Shown here: in pieces, positions 39,230 through 49,577 of the stretch
How the letters are laid out: each line of letters begins with the position of its first letter
Position numbering within the stretch: position 1 is the first letter of the stretch
Notes under the pieces: model-generated
Told to the model about the DNA's origin: nothing
Databases searched by the model: none
What the model saw: only the letters and a program-made list of their open reading frames with translations
Program-made: the position numbers and the translations under genes
Source of the DNA: Phymatolithon calcareum
Lineage: Eukaryota > Rhodophyta > Florideophyceae > Hapalidiales
Direction of reading: 5' to 3'
Length of the DNA stretch: 64,000 bases
Assembly: GCA_977006965.1 (NCBI GenBank)
Contig: OZ345362.1
Coordinates: 1,178,001 to 1,242,000, forward strand

Positions 39230-40364
39230 TAAACCTCAATTGTAGCAGTACGAGGGGGTTAAACGCCTCACAGTCTTACGAATATACGGGCAAGGCTTCC
39301 TCAGTTGCTACCTTCCAGTGTGTAGACCGTTGAAACCTACCGCCTTCCATAGGCGGTGGGGAAAGTTTGGAACCTGGATCGTCCTACCTACTATGTGGTG
39401 TTCTTGTGGGTTCGCTGCTGGTGTTCCCGCTATTTGGCGTTGTGTCCTGAGGGACATCTAGTTAACTTCTCGTATCTTGATTTCAGAGCAGTCCTTCTTC
39501 ATTTTCCATGCACTCTATGATGGTCTTGCTGAATAGCAAAAGCTCGTTAAGTGCTTTCTCGGTATCCAGTCTTTTGTCTTCTTTCAAGTCGTATCCTGAC
39601 AGATTGTTTTCCAGCGTTGCCATATGCTGTCGAGCTCGGTTTCCAAATTTTTCCACCATGCTTGTTGTCGACACCTGCGGAAATCTTCCGCAGACGTACT
39701 GAAGCGCTAATTGCCTGTGCTTCACCTTCGGGAGTTTGAGGATTGCTGGTAGCTCGCTCGTCTTGTCATACGGGATTCTCCTCTTCCTCTTCAATTCGAG
39801 ACGATCTCCTTCCATTGTGAGGAATTTTGAGCGAAGCATATCGGCAGACTGCTTTGCTTGAATGTGTTTGGTTGCTTCCACAAACGGTTCCCTGTTTTCC
39901 GTAGCGGCAATGTCGTTCCTGGTCGACTGGAGCTCTTGGTTGTTTCTGCTCTCAGGCGGCTTTTGTAGGCACATCTTTTCTTTGTCCTTTGTTCTCCTCA
40001 GCATCTTGAAGGCCAGGATTTCCCGTCTTTGGTTCGGTGTTTGGATTCGGCACAACAGTCGGAGTCTGTCTGACCTTCCTCTGGAGAGAGGACCAAACAT
40101 TTGGCTGAAGAACGTTTGCTCAACTTCCTTGGCGGCCTTCTCAATGTCTTCTGCCCATGGCGTTAGATGCATTGCGTATTCCCAACGTGGCTGGATTAGT
40201 GCCTTGTACACCTTGATGCTCTTTTGAATGGTCAGCCCTTTCTTGAATATTCCAAGTGTACGCAACTCATATACGGCGGACCTTGCCTTCTTCAGGCGTT
40301 GTATCATTTTCGTGTCTGATATTCCTTCGGGTCCAAGGGAGACTCCAAGGTAGGTGACCCTCTC
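39230..40364 (-). mobile_element. RT-C non-LTR retrotransposon, minus-strand copy
   Basis: A relative of 21,263-22,382 with the same 5' truncation region and similar 3' UTR (AGGAAGCCTTGCCCGTATAT, then an AAGACTGTGAGGCGTTTAA motif). The 5' junction at about 40,364 abuts an RT-A2 3' end. The sequence is clearly diverged from the other copy, so the family has more than one subfamily. Confidence 0.75.
39483..40307 (-). CDS. RT-C thumb and C-terminal domain, minus-strand copy
   Basis: About 274 codons are open, and the frame continues upstream to about 40,364 with VTYLGVSLGPEGISDTK. The thumb has KVYKALIQPRWEYAMHLTPW and SDRLRLLCRIQTPNQRREIL. The C-terminal domain has LKRKRRIPYDKTSELPAILK, KHRQLALQYVCGRFPQVSTT and ends with MENEEGLL. 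The RT palm is missing because the copy is 5'-truncated. The lack of stops is notable for a non-functional copy and suggests limited age. Confidence 0.7.
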   Translation of the reverse strand: MIQRLKKARSAVYELRTLGIFKKGLTIQKSIKVYKALIQPRWEYAMHLTPWAEDIEKAAKEVEQTFFSQMFGPLSRGRSDRLRLLCRIQTPNQRREILAFKMLRRTKDKEKMCLQKPPESRNNQELQSTRNDIAATENREPFVEATKHIQAKQSADMLRSKFLTMEGDRLELKRKRRIPYDKTSELPAILKLPKVKHRQLALQYVCGRFPQVSTTSMVEKFGNRARQHMATLENNLSGYDLKEDKRLDTEKALNELLLFSKTIIECMENEEGLL

Positions 40365-40545
40365 CCATCAAGTGCTCTAGTGAGTCGCTTACATTCATAT
40401 TCAATTTCAGGACTAATCTTAGATGAAGATAGAATGCGTTGTTGCCTCTGAAGCTTGCTTGCATGTTCTTGAAACAAGAACCAAAAAGTCTTGAGAATGG
40501 GGTTCCTTCGATGTATTTGGTGAATGCGATCTGCCACCTACATGA
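40365..40545 (-). mobile_element. RT-A2-like 3' coding fragment
   Basis: The minus strand reads SKISPEIEYECKRLTRALDG, matching the RT-A C terminus (EIEFECKRLTGALVG). Only about 180 bp are recognisable. It separates the RT-C copy from RT-G. Confidence 0.55.
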
Positions 40546-41700
40546 TCGGGAGTAGGTATTCTACCATCGGTCGCACAAGTGCCTTGTAAAGTCATACGCA
40601 GGCGGAATGTGAGCAGCTGCGAGCACGGTGGCCCATATTCTCCATAGGTGTCAGCCGATGGTTGGCAGCGTCGAATCTTGATTTTGTAGATGCTTTTGTC
40701 ACACCATGAGAGGAAATAGCAACTCCGGAGTATGACGCCACGGTTATATTTTCAATCTCTGTATGCGAGTGTGAATGTGCGGCCTATGTCTTCTTCTTCA
40801 GGGGAAACAATGCAACTTTTCCCAGGCTTCGTGTTCCACGACATTCCAGTGGCGGATGCCCTGTCTGAAGCAACTGTGCGAAGGATGACGTCGTCAGCTA
40901 CAAACGCAGCGGGGGCTTTGAGATTTGGAGAGGGATTCCATATAGACTTTCGACGAGGACGTCCATACATATGTTGCAGAGAGCTGGGGATAAAGGCGAT
41001 CCTTGCGGCACTCCCCTGTTCACGAGAAATCGGTTGTTCAATCATCCGTCCGTGGTTAGATTACCCGAGGTTGCTGGAAGTTCATGATCCACGCAACTAG
41101 AGTGGCTGGGAGTCGGCACTTAAGCAGTCGAGACAGCACATACCTAAGCATGGTATTGAAGGCTTTTGAAAGATCCAGGACCACCTGTCGGACGGCCTGT
41201 GGGACCACATGTGGTATTCAGTAGCTGTAAAATTGCCTTTGCACATCTGTGCGCATATTTCGGTATGATACAGGCAGGAATGATAAGGTCGTCGGTTCGA
41301 GTCCTGTCACAAGCAAGAATTTGATTACGTTGTGCGAAGGCACTAGTGGTGTACCGCAGTACTCGCAGGATATCCCTTCCAGGAGCATCTTAGAGGCCAC
41401 TTAGATGTTGAGTAACGTACACTATGTGTAGTTGAGGTATCCTGCAATAAAAGAAAGAAAGGTCCAGGACGGCAAGGTGTCTGTGGCCCTCTCTGATGGA
41501 TGCAATTGTGTTCAGGACGGCAATGAGGCACCCGGATGACTTCTTGAAACCTGTCTGTATATTATTAAACTTGTAGTATCGAGCGCACATTCGATCTCTT
41601 TCCGAAAGGAGGTGCCACAGTTGACACTTCTTTCCGTTAATTATGGGAGGCAATGGGAAAGAAACTGGAACCATGTGAAGGCCAGGCATTGCTCGGTCAT
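40546..41700 (-). pseudogene. RT-G reverse transcriptase, decayed and split by a SINE
   Basis: On the minus strand, from right to left: KFNNIQTGFKKSSGCLIAVL and HRHLAVLDL (41,690-41,470), the SINE (41,182-41,456), and VLDLSKAFNTMLRYVLSRLL. Then come RFLVNRGVPQGSPLSPALCN with an ICMDVL continuation, and VADDVIL in place of FADD (41,045-40,752) followed by MSWNTKPGKS. The order is that of a LINE RT core, with several frame breaks. It is distinct from RT-A to RT-F at the sequence level. Confidence 0.65.
41182..41456 (+). mobile_element. tRNA-derived SINE with (GAAA)n tail
   Basis: A 275-bp insertion in RT-G, bounded by 14-bp direct repeats GAAAG(A/G)TCCAGGAC at 41,168-41,181 and 41,457-41,470. 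It contains a pol III B box, GGTTCGAGTCC, at 41,294-41,304. It ends CCTGCAATAAAAGAAAGAAA, the same tail as the repeats at 1-206 and 12,877-13,103 and the end of RT-F. The A box is not clear to me. It is not a functional tRNA gene: no cloverleaf can be drawn around the B box. Confidence 0.75.
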
Positions 41701-41885
41701 TGTGCTCTTAAATGGTGGAACAGGGAGGAGCACGAGATCGACGGTTCGATTCCTGTCGCGCAAGATTTCAGCTACGCTGCGGTTGGGGAATTACGATTCT
41801 GCCTTGCCGTGATAACAACGGGAGACCAGGAAGAAGGAACAAGAAGCCCCAACAAGAAGAGAAGCCGCAAAAAAAACAGTTGACG
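41640..41885 (+). mobile_element. Second SINE-like sequence with a B box
   Basis: It contains GATCGACGGTTCGATTCCTG followed by TCGCGCAAG at about 41,728-41,756. This aligns with the SINE head at 41,288-41,315 (GTCGTCGGTTCGAGTCCTG). The downstream body differs and ends in an A-rich run at about 41,870-41,880. Left border and target duplication were not resolved. Confidence 0.45.
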
Positions 41886-42814
41886 TGAGTAGCATAATTT
41901 GCCCAGCATCAGGGACATCCTAGAAGCGTTCTACATATGGAGTGTACTAAAAATTGATAGAGCTAAAACACCGCAATACTGAAAGAAAGCAGAAAAATTG
42001 TCCACTCAACCAGTTCCTAGTTAATTATCAAACGCGAATATACTGAAAGTACAAACATGATCCCTTTGTGCCAATTCATTGGTTTGTTTCTTCAAATTTG
42101 ACCGAGCGTCTTCGAGTGAAGATAGTGGCGGCACCATTGGAAAACAAGGCGGCAACCAGGGCTCCCCGAGGCCTTGAGGTGCCGGAAAGGAACGGCTACT
42201 GTGAGATTGCTGGAAAGTACTGCCTCAGCATGCATGGTAAGGGAGTTTTCGAAGGCACCAAATGAACGGCGACGTCATCGATGTTGGGCTTGACCTGCAG
42301 CGCGTCCAGGGGCCACGTGAGATCGAACAGGGCAAATGAAGCAGTGTAGGCCACGCACATCGGCGCGCAGATCTCTCTCTGTCTAGGCTCAACTAAGTGA
42401 ATGCATCGCCATCCTTTTCATCCATATTGTTCTGCGCGCCTTGGGAGCCGATTCACAGCGCGCTTTCGCGCCCTCCGCTGCATAAACGCCCAACTGCTCT
42501 GATGAGGACGAATCTTCCGCCTCCACGAATCCAATGCTCACAGTTCCCTTTCTTTCAGCCTTTGGCAATTTTGGTCAAGAGCTCTAGATATTCCATTCAT
42601 GCTCCATCGCCATGACTGCTGCGATGATACAACTAGTTTACACTGGACAATTTTCTCCTGAACTACGAAATGTACAAAATGGAGATTGTCCATGATTTCG
42701 TTCAAACGCACTAATCCGTGGGGCAACTACCTATTAGGCTGTCAACGTGTTCGCGCGCCTTGCTTACATGGCTAGGACCGCAAGTAATCGTCTTTGGTGG
42801 ACAAAAAAACGGCG
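41886..42814. other. Boundary between repeat island and host gene block
   Basis: No firm gene. A minus-strand open stretch from about 42,425 to 42,200 has ATG at 42,360 (MCVAYTASFALFDLTWPLDA...) and a GC-rich, coding-like composition, but it is only about 55 codons from that ATG and matches nothing I know. It could be an exon of an unrecognised gene. No repeats were recognised. Confidence 0.3.
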
Positions 42815-43858
42815 CTACACCAAAACGGATTGTGGCGAGATTGGCTCTTCTTTCCTTTTGTTCAACTTTTTCATCGGAGAGACCGGCTCATCCATACCGT
42901 CCGTTGGCAAAAGAAGCTCCAAGGTCGGGCTGCTCACAATAGGCCTTGGAATACCTAGACTTGACTGCGATTTTGACTTTGCATAAACAAATAAAAAACC
43001 CGACGAGACAGCGAGAAAGACGCCAAACCACGCAATGGCCGTAAACTGTGTCCGGAAAATGTACGCGCCGAGCAACACGACGAAAATTTTGTTGGTGACC
43101 GCGAGATATCGCAATCCATCACTACTTGCAGCTTCAAAGGCAGACAGAACAGAGATGGCACATCCAGCGCTCAGCAAGCATGCCAAAACGAGCGGGATAC
43201 GCTTCGTTAACGACAAGGTTTGAACCTGATGAAGAAAATGCATTGGCTCATGATTGAGGTATGCGAGAGGAGCAAGAATGACAAGCGCAAGCAGGTTCGT
43301 GTGCAGCGCCTTGTCGGTCGTGTTATAATGACCGGAGCAATATCGCAGACTGAGAACGTAGAATATGTGGGTGGTAACATTGAAAATTGACCATGCATAG
43401 CCTCGCATGGAGAGATGAGAAATTGCGCTGGCGGAGTCGAACGTGAAGACGTTTGCGAGTAGGCCGAGTGCCATTGCCGCGTACACACCACTAGGAATGG
43501 AGTCGCCGAACGCGACACGCTCGACGGTGGTCACACCGAGTGGGGCGAGTGACTTGACAACCGTGAAAGCCGGCAATGAAATGAAGCGCAATGCACGCGC
43601 ATTGGAAAAATGGTACAACGAAAATAGCAGTGTCGGGATAAGCAGATCCGAAAACGCGGAGAGACGCAGAGGCGGTGCCTCGGCGCGGCAAAGGGATAGG
43701 ATGATAAGCGAGAGGACGACGAGGGCACATTGAATTGTGGTTATTGTCCACGGGAAGTCGAAAAGCGGTTCTTCAAATACGGATTTCGACGACAAGACGA
43801 GAGCGATGGACTGCGCTGCCCACCAAAGACACGCTAGAGCGCCGATTGCGCTTGTCAT
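42815..43858 (-). CDS. Nucleotide-sugar/triose-phosphate transporter family protein
   Basis: 347 codons, ATG at 43,858, stop at 42,815-42,817. About nine to ten hydrophobic segments fill residues 1-310, as in the drug/metabolite transporter superfamily (SLC35 and plastid phosphate translocators). The middle motif SLPAFTVVKSLAPLGVTTVE parallels the conserved helix of GDP-mannose transporters. YLAVTNKIFVVLLGAYIF stands where those proteins have GALNK. The hydrophilic C-terminal tail (about 315-347) is rich in Pro, Ser and Lys and should face the cytosol. No plastid transit peptide is evident, so a Golgi or ER location is more likely. Probable role: antiport of a nucleotide sugar; the substrate cannot be read from sequence. 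It is single-exon. Confidence 0.75.
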   Translation of the reverse strand: MTSAIGALACLWWAAQSIALVLSSKSVFEEPLFDFPWTITTIQCALVVLSLIILSLCRAEAPPLRLSAFSDLLIPTLLFSLYHFSNARALRFISLPAFTVVKSLAPLGVTTVERVAFGDSIPSGVYAAMALGLLANVFTFDSASAISHLSMRGYAWSIFNVTTHIFYVLSLRYCSGHYNTTDKALHTNLLALVILAPLAYLNHEPMHFLHQVQTLSLTKRIPLVLACLLSAGCAISVLSAFEAASSDGLRYLAVTNKIFVVLLGAYIFRTQFTAIAWFGVFLAVSSGFLFVYAKSKSQSSLGIPRPIVSSPTLELLLPTDGMDEPVSPMKKLNKRKEEPISPQSVLV

Positions 43859-44188
43859 TCCGGAGAATGTCTTTGAAGATTACACAACTGCTATCGCAAA
43901 CGCGCAGACCTAGCAGAGTGTATTGAAGAACACATCTGGGACGAGTAGTTGTGCGCAAGTGGATGACGGGGGACGATGTTGGGACTGGGAATGCGGGGTG
44001 AATTCGTGGCACTTCCTTGATCGTTGTACCTCGGCTTACAGTTTGAATTTCTTGGTTATTCAATTTTCTGATTGGCTGGATCCCTGTACTGTAGTTGCCT
44101 ACGCATCTTTTTCTTGGCAGTGTAATGTGCCGTGAGGAATTGTTCACGCACAGTATCATACCTGTATTACGGCGTCCCCGTGCTTTGC

Positions 44189-44410
44189 TCAGAGCGGCAG
44201 TAAGTGCATTTCCGGTGCTGTGGATCCCAGCTCGGCGGGTACGCGAAGGACGTATTCATTTCCACGTGTCAAACTTGTAGGAGGACCTCCATCACGGGCG
44301 GAGCTGCCCCACCGGTCCACATAGGGCTGTAATGATTCCAACTCCTCCTGATTGGCCAGTTCGGCGTTTACGATTGGAATTCCAACACTTACTTTCGCCA
44401 TTCTGCTCAT
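44189..44410 (-). CDS. Small hypothetical protein
   Basis: 73 codons from ATG at 44,410 (MSRMAKVSVGIPIVNAELAN, then EELESLQPYVDRWGSSARDG and a YVLRVPAELG stretch). Composition is protein-like, but there is no family match, no membrane segment and no supporting context. It lies between the transporter start and a long non-coding stretch, and could be a short gene or chance. Confidence 0.25.
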   Translation of the reverse strand: MSRMAKVSVGIPIVNAELANQEELESLQPYVDRWGSSARDGGPPTSLTRGNEYVLRVPAELGSTAPEMHLLPL

Positions 44411-44429
44411 AAAAATTAATGTCAATAAA

Positions 44430-45778
44430 AAGGAAATTTTTAATCGTTTATGGGACCATAAGAATTGACCCAGCCCTTATCGGCGTCCCGACATCTCCTC
44501 GACTCCTCTTGGAAACGTTTAGTAGATACAGTTGTAAGGCTACTTCGTAGCGCAAAAAGTCATGGCGTGTCGTGCCCTGATTAAGAAAAAGGAACAAGAC
44601 GGATAGTGGCGTAGTGGAAGTCCTGAGGAACCTTTGACTTAAATCCTAAGCACAAAAATCAACAGTGCCATAACTTCAATTGTCCCCCATAGTCTTAAGG
44701 TTAGGGGGCATATCCATCAAGGTACGAACACCAAGATCGAAAATTCCCACAGACCAGCCTCCATAGCCTGGAGACTGAAACTCTGGACCATTAGACACGC
44801 ATTGTCTTTCCCTGAAGTACAGAGTACTGTAGAATTAAACGATCGGGAATCCGAAACTAAAGCTTTGGACTATGCTTATTCAAGGTACAGAATTTACTGC
44901 GTAGGAGGAAGATCGTTATCCCGTCTGAAGCATTCTAAATTTTGCCAATTATTTGGAGGAAAAGGTTCATAAAATGTCAAAAAGCAACACGAATTACATC
45001 GAAGCGTTGCATGACGAGAAAAAGCAATTGAAGGCAAGACAACGTTCAAAATAAGTCGCTTTCAACCTTGAGAACAATTCGCATGAGCTGCAACAAATTC
45101 GAGAGCGTTTGTAGCAGAATGATGGAGCTACGAAGGAATTGTTACCTTCGTGGTTAAACGGGTCTCGGGAAGACCTACTGTACAGTATATGATTGCTGGG
45201 TCTTCCAAAATTGTTCACCTTCCCATTTGCGCAGACAAGAACTATTCTGATCACATGGAAAACAATTTAACAGCGCAAAGTTAATTTATTCGTGCAGGAT
45301 TCGTAACGTACACGAAGGTAAGTCACATTCCGTGCGCGTAATTTCGTGAGAAAAGGTGTGTGATGAAGATGTGTCACCGAAGTGGCTCAATACTGTGATA
45401 TTTCCCAGAGGGTGCCCGTGTCACCATAATAATCGTCCCGTAATTCACGGCACTGCAGTATTGATACTAGAGTCATGATCCCTCGGGACAGTACTTGCCA
45501 AAGGGGTGTTTTTCAACAGATTCTGAGAACGAGTTCCACTACCAAGTTACGTATGATATAAGGTACAGGAGTACACAACAATCAAAAGGCAACAATGTAG
45601 TCTCGAATGGAACCATTTCGGCCAGCTTTATGACGAAAAAGTGCGTCGAGTCAATTGTCCTCAGTTGCAATAAAATGGAAGGATGAACCTTGAGTGACAT
45701 CAACCAAAGCGCCTTCCTCCTTGCGAACTCATCAGCACTGTGCTTACCTTCGCAGCTACGGCTTCCCGCACCCCTGCA
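44430..45778. other. Non-coding stretch
   Basis: About 1.3 kb without a plausible coding frame on either strand. No retroelement motif or terminal repeat was recognised. The right end should contain the promoter of the membrane protein at 45,779. Confidence 0.5.
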
Positions 45779-46972
45779 ATGTGGCTACCATGGCTGACCA
45801 ACAGGATATCACAAGTCGACGCGCTGAAAAACGTCGTCGATAATGCGCTTAGCCCCCCTCAACTTCTCGCCGGAATCGCAATTGTTTTCGCAAGCGTTCA
45901 GGGTGCGCTCGCGCTGGAATCTGCCGACCCGTGCCGCCTGTCAACGCGCAAAATGAACATAATTCTCTTTTTCGAGGTGCTTGAATTCCTAGCCATTTTT
46001 ATCGGAGAGGTGTACAGCTTCTTCGAGCTTCGAAAGGCCCTCCTCACTCGTTTCCAGTGGCTCTATTGGATTGCACCCTGTCTTCTCGCCGCTGGTTTGC
46101 TTGAGGCTGTCACGTCTTCCTACTTCACGCTCGCCGTCGTCACCAAGTCCCGTATCGGCTGGCTCCCGATTTCATCCATTGGCGAAGAGCGCATGGGCTG
46201 GGGTTTGCTTCCGTTCGTTGTCACGCTCGCCGGTTCTCTCTGTCTTGTCGGCTGGAGGTTACAGTGGTGGCTCAAAGTAACAACGTTATCCAATCCGGCG
46301 TCGGCAGTTGCGATTGCGGAAAGGGAACAGGCGATGAGTTCTGGGGTCATGGGCTTCGCCGTCGGCTGGGTCGTGGCGGTGAGCGCAATTGTATTCATCG
46401 TTCTTGTTCTTTGCGATATTGGTGAAGATGGACCCAATTACATTTTCAGCATTCCATACCTGTGGAGCCCAGAAAATTGGCTCGGCGACAATCCGGGAAC
46501 CATTAAGGTGTGGTATCGAAGACCTACGCAACATTTGCTTGATAAGCAGTTCAGTGCAGCTGCAGTGCTGGATAAGACGCTTGCGGAAAATGGAACACTT
46601 ACCAACGACGAAAGGAAGAAAGACTCTCTGGAGCGCGCCCCGCTTCATGTGGGGAATGCAATTGTTGGTGACGACCAGGTGAACGCTCGTAAGGAGGAAA
46701 GCAATTCAGCGGAGACAATGCATGTGATTATTCTTATTTCAGAACATTTGACTGTGCTACCGTTACTGTTCACCGTCGTGGCTGCTGTGGCGCGACTGCA
46801 TCATAAATCCTTGGACGTGGGTGGGCTGCGGGTTCTTGAACAGTTGTCGGATGCGGTGATTGTGCTCGCCTTCATTGAGGTTGCCATTGGCATCAAGAAC
46901 GTTGTTTGGGGGATTCGTGGAAACTCGGAAGGGGACCGTGCGAAACCCATTCAGCCTGAAGGACTCCCTTGA
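45779..46972 (+). CDS. Multi-pass membrane protein of unknown function
   Basis: 397 codons from ATG at 45,779; the open frame extends a few codons upstream without another ATG. About seven hydrophobic segments are visible, near residues 30-47, 60-78, 97-120, 145-165, 200-225, 325-345 and 365-385. A charged, hydrophilic stretch of about 90 residues (VWYRRPTQHLLDKQFSAAAV to NSAETMHV) separates the last two and carries N-glycosylation-like NGT. Pattern and length do not match a family I recognise. Codon use is GC-rich like its neighbours, and no stops or frame breaks occur, so it is a real host gene. The stop is at 46,970-46,972. Confidence 0.7.
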   Translation: MWLPWLTNRISQVDALKNVVDNALSPPQLLAGIAIVFASVQGALALESADPCRLSTRKMNIILFFEVLEFLAIFIGEVYSFFELRKALLTRFQWLYWIAPCLLAAGLLEAVTSSYFTLAVVTKSRIGWLPISSIGEERMGWGLLPFVVTLAGSLCLVGWRLQWWLKVTTLSNPASAVAIAEREQAMSSGVMGFAVGWVVAVSAIVFIVLVLCDIGEDGPNYIFSIPYLWSPENWLGDNPGTIKVWYRRPTQHLLDKQFSAAAVLDKTLAENGTLTNDERKKDSLERAPLHVGNAIVGDDQVNARKEESNSAETMHVIILISEHLTVLPLLFTVVAAVARLHHKSLDVGGLRVLEQLSDAVIVLAFIEVAIGIKNVVWGIRGNSEGDRAKPIQPEGLP

Positions 46973-47062
46973 GGCCTTGTTACTGGAATGGAATATTAGT
47001 AATAACTTGGAAATGCCCACGGAAATGTTTTCCTGTGAGCTAGCCCAGCACAAGTCAGATGC

Positions 47063-47214
47063 AGTTTTCGCGAATGGTCTGGTTTGGCGAGTGAAGAAAT
47101 TCGGGAATACGAACAGGCTGAAAGCATTGACGAAGATAAAAAGGACCGAGGCAGTTTCAGACATGGCTTTCTGATCGATGTGAGTACAAGTATCGAACCC
47201 GCTACGGCAGCCAG
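47063..47214 (+). other. Coding-like open stretch sharing 36 bp with 20,168-20,203
   Basis: After an AG at about 47,062-47,063 one frame reads FREWSGLASEEIREYEQAES and then IDEDKKDRGSFRHGF, to a TGA near 47,214. There is no in-frame ATG, so it would need splicing from upstream. The first part (TTCGCGAATGGTCTGGTTTG and GCGAG(T/C)GAAGAAATTC, 47,067-47,102) occurs at 20,168-20,203 inside the RT-B copy with one mismatch. Whether it is an exon or a shared repeat fragment is undecided. Confidence 0.25.
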
Positions 47215-47269
47215 ATGACGCGCGCCAGTCATATATTCGCCGCTCGTCGACCGACAGTTGTATCATAGG

Positions 47270-48337
47270 TTAGAGTCTCCAGACTATTCCGCCCTAACAC
47301 CTTCTAGATTCAGCGACGAGAGCACAGAGCTGGTGATAACAGTATCTACAAAAAAGCGCAGCGTGAGAGTGTAGTTGTGAAGATACAAGGGGGGAGCGGT
47401 GATACACTCCTATTGGGGTTCTGCGCATGATTTGAACATCTGAGAAAGTTGTCAAGAAACGATATTTTTGATTAGTAAAATGTGCTGCAAGATATTGTGC
47501 GTTGCTAGGCAGAGAGTCGATGCATATCCTGATACATCATCCGCATCTGCATACCATTGCCTTGATTTGGTCAAGTCAGATACAATAGAGTACCAAGGAT
47601 CCTTGTCTTCTGGTTCATCGTCTCTTATGTGTGGCCTACACAGTGCCGTAATTGGGCACACCTTCAATGTTCATATCTGTGCGGTTCATTGCACTCGCTC
47701 CGGGACAATGTGTATATGGGACTGTTAATTTTCAAGAACGCCGGAAGCATCTCTAGTTTTCCTTTTGTTCGCACCAACCTATTGAGAGTAATGCTTCAAG
47801 ATAAGGTTTCATGATGAAGGAATAAAGGAACAGGCATAAGCCCCGGAGCAATGTCTTCTGATCACCCTTTTATTTACTCAACTTTGATCGACGCCCATCT
47901 ACAGTACAGGACAGTACTTTTTAGTAATCGAAGTTTATTTAAAAGCCGCACAGAACAGGACAGAAATTGCTCTGGGCCGATTGAGGGCTGTGGTACTGTG
48001 GCTGCCACAGTGTGGCACGGCACCGCTGCTCTTCAAATCATACAATACAGTATTTTTCTTCTAAGACAGCTGTCTTAGAATGGAGGAGCCCATTGCTGTA
48101 TGACAAATTAGTCACAGTTGGGTCAATGTTGGCTCCCCGTGGGGGCTACAATGGCCACATCAGTTGATCCATCGGCGCCATCCATTCGTGCGCAGTAAAG
48201 AAGGTACCAAAGCTTACCTGGTGCCGGACGCCTGAGAAGCAAAGAAGGTACGAAAGTTTATCCACTATTGTCGATATCGGCTTGGCACTTTGTTGGTAAC
48301 TCAGTCCGCCAGCGTCCCCTCGGAAGAAACATCAGCC
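47270..48337. other. Non-coding stretch before the FUN14 gene
   Basis: No plausible gene. A short direct repeat, AAAGAAGGTACCAAAGCTTA and AAAGAAGGTACGAAAGTTTA, lies at about 48,197 and 48,241, 40-140 bp upstream of the FUN14 start, and could be part of its promoter or leader. Confidence 0.4.
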
Positions 48338-48874
48338 ATGGCAGATCGGCATAGTTCTCTTCTCCGGCTCGCGGCGGTCTTTAGCGCGATGATGCAGCAA
48401 AGCGGATCGCGCGGTTTGTCCGGCGCATTATCGCCAGTGCGAGTGGGCGTCGCAGCAGCAGGCGCACCTGTCGTTCTGGCAGAACCAACATCCGAATCCA
48501 ACAGTGAAGGGTCTGACAACGCGACAGAACCGGAAAACGTAAACGAAAAAGAATCTTCAAGCCGAAGCGTTGCGCAAAGTCTTGGGGAACAGCTCTCAAT
48601 GGGTGGTGTGCTCGGCTTTGCGACTGGATACAGCATTCGAAAAATTGGCAAGGCGGTCATGTTCGTTGTCGGAACTGAGGTCGCAATTTTGCAGTACATG
48701 GCATACCGACAGTGGTTGGTCATGGACTGGCGGAAGTTGGCGAAAGATATCAGCCCGAAATTTAGCAGAAGTGCATGGGAAGGCGCTTTGGAAATTCTGT
48801 TGTATAAGATGCCGTTCAATGTTGCTTTCACAGGCGGACTCATGGCAGGATTGAGATTGACTGCCCCCAAGTGA
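48338..48874 (+). CDS. FUN14-domain membrane protein
   Basis: 178 codons from ATG at 48,338; the frame opens upstream only with a TTG, so this ATG is preferred. The first 75 residues are Ala/Ser-rich and then acidic, and could hold an organelle-targeting segment. Residues from about 82 to 178 form a FUN14 domain: GGVLGFATGYSIRKIGKAVM with the family's GxxxGY pattern, a second hydrophobic helix VVGTEVAILQYMAYRQWL, an intervening WRKLAKDISPKF, and a final helix ending GGLMAGLRL. Eukaryotic FUN14 proteins sit in the mitochondrial outer membrane or in plastid envelopes; mammalian FUNDC1 is a mitophagy receptor. I see no convincing LC3-binding motif. Location in this organism is unknown. Confidence 0.85.
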   Translation: MADRHSSLLRLAAVFSAMMQQSGSRGLSGALSPVRVGVAAAGAPVVLAEPTSESNSEGSDNATEPENVNEKESSSRSVAQSLGEQLSMGGVLGFATGYSIRKIGKAVMFVVGTEVAILQYMAYRQWLVMDWRKLAKDISPKFSRSAWEGALEILLYKMPFNVAFTGGLMAGLRLTAPK

Positions 48875-48879
48875 GGAAT

Positions 48880-49577
48880 TGGTAGGCAAGGTTGGATTGT
48901 TGAATCGCTCCTCGTTCACTTGTTTTTAATTTTTCTTTGTAAATTACTTGTCGGAATAGTCAGGGAATATTGACTCCTGGTACATGATTCCTTCCTGTAT
49001 AGACATCCGCAGCAACGTCTGGAAACAATAATCAGTGCCGGAGAAGAATCCAGTCTCGTTATACACAGACAATAAGTGAACGTGGCCCGGGCCACCACCG
49101 AAGCACGTGTACGTCAGAAAATTGGCGCTGCCTCCCTGACGAAAGGGGCAATGCACCTGGTATTACATTATATTCGGTGGGAGCATTATTGTGGATACGG
49201 CGGCACAACAGCAAAGGAAGCGCAGGCCAGAGGCCTTTTGATGTTGCCTCTTGGGGTGCTGCTATCAGCGCAAAAGGGAGGGAGAAATCACAATGCGATA
49301 TTTAAGCATTTTACATTCTCCTTCGGATTAAACTCCAATGGAGACTATAAAATGCTTAGATTTCCGCGCGCGGATGCGTGCATTAAAGGCCAGGAAGGAC
49401 TTCCTTATGCTGGCTATGTTGGCTAACGATATTGAATGTGTCATGGCAACCTCAGCGACGATAATGATGAAGTAGCGGCAGAGTTTTTCAACTAACTGCT
49501 CTCGGAGGGACTGGATTTTAATTTACAGGAGTTGCAACTGCAACATCCCCGGTTTCGCAACTGTAGGTAGTGGGATT
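48880..49577. other. Non-coding stretch between FUN14 and the fold-back element
   Basis: A plus-strand open frame at 49,076-49,426 has no recognised motif. No other features seen. Confidence 0.4.

Noticed and set aside
41294-41304. tRNA gene at the GGTTCGAGTCC box
   Set aside because: No acceptor stem or anticodon arm can be formed; it is the pol III box of a SINE with a target duplication.
48301-48870. 189-codon frame antisense to the FUN14 gene
   Set aside because: It mirrors the FUN14 coding region; the sense strand has a clear domain.
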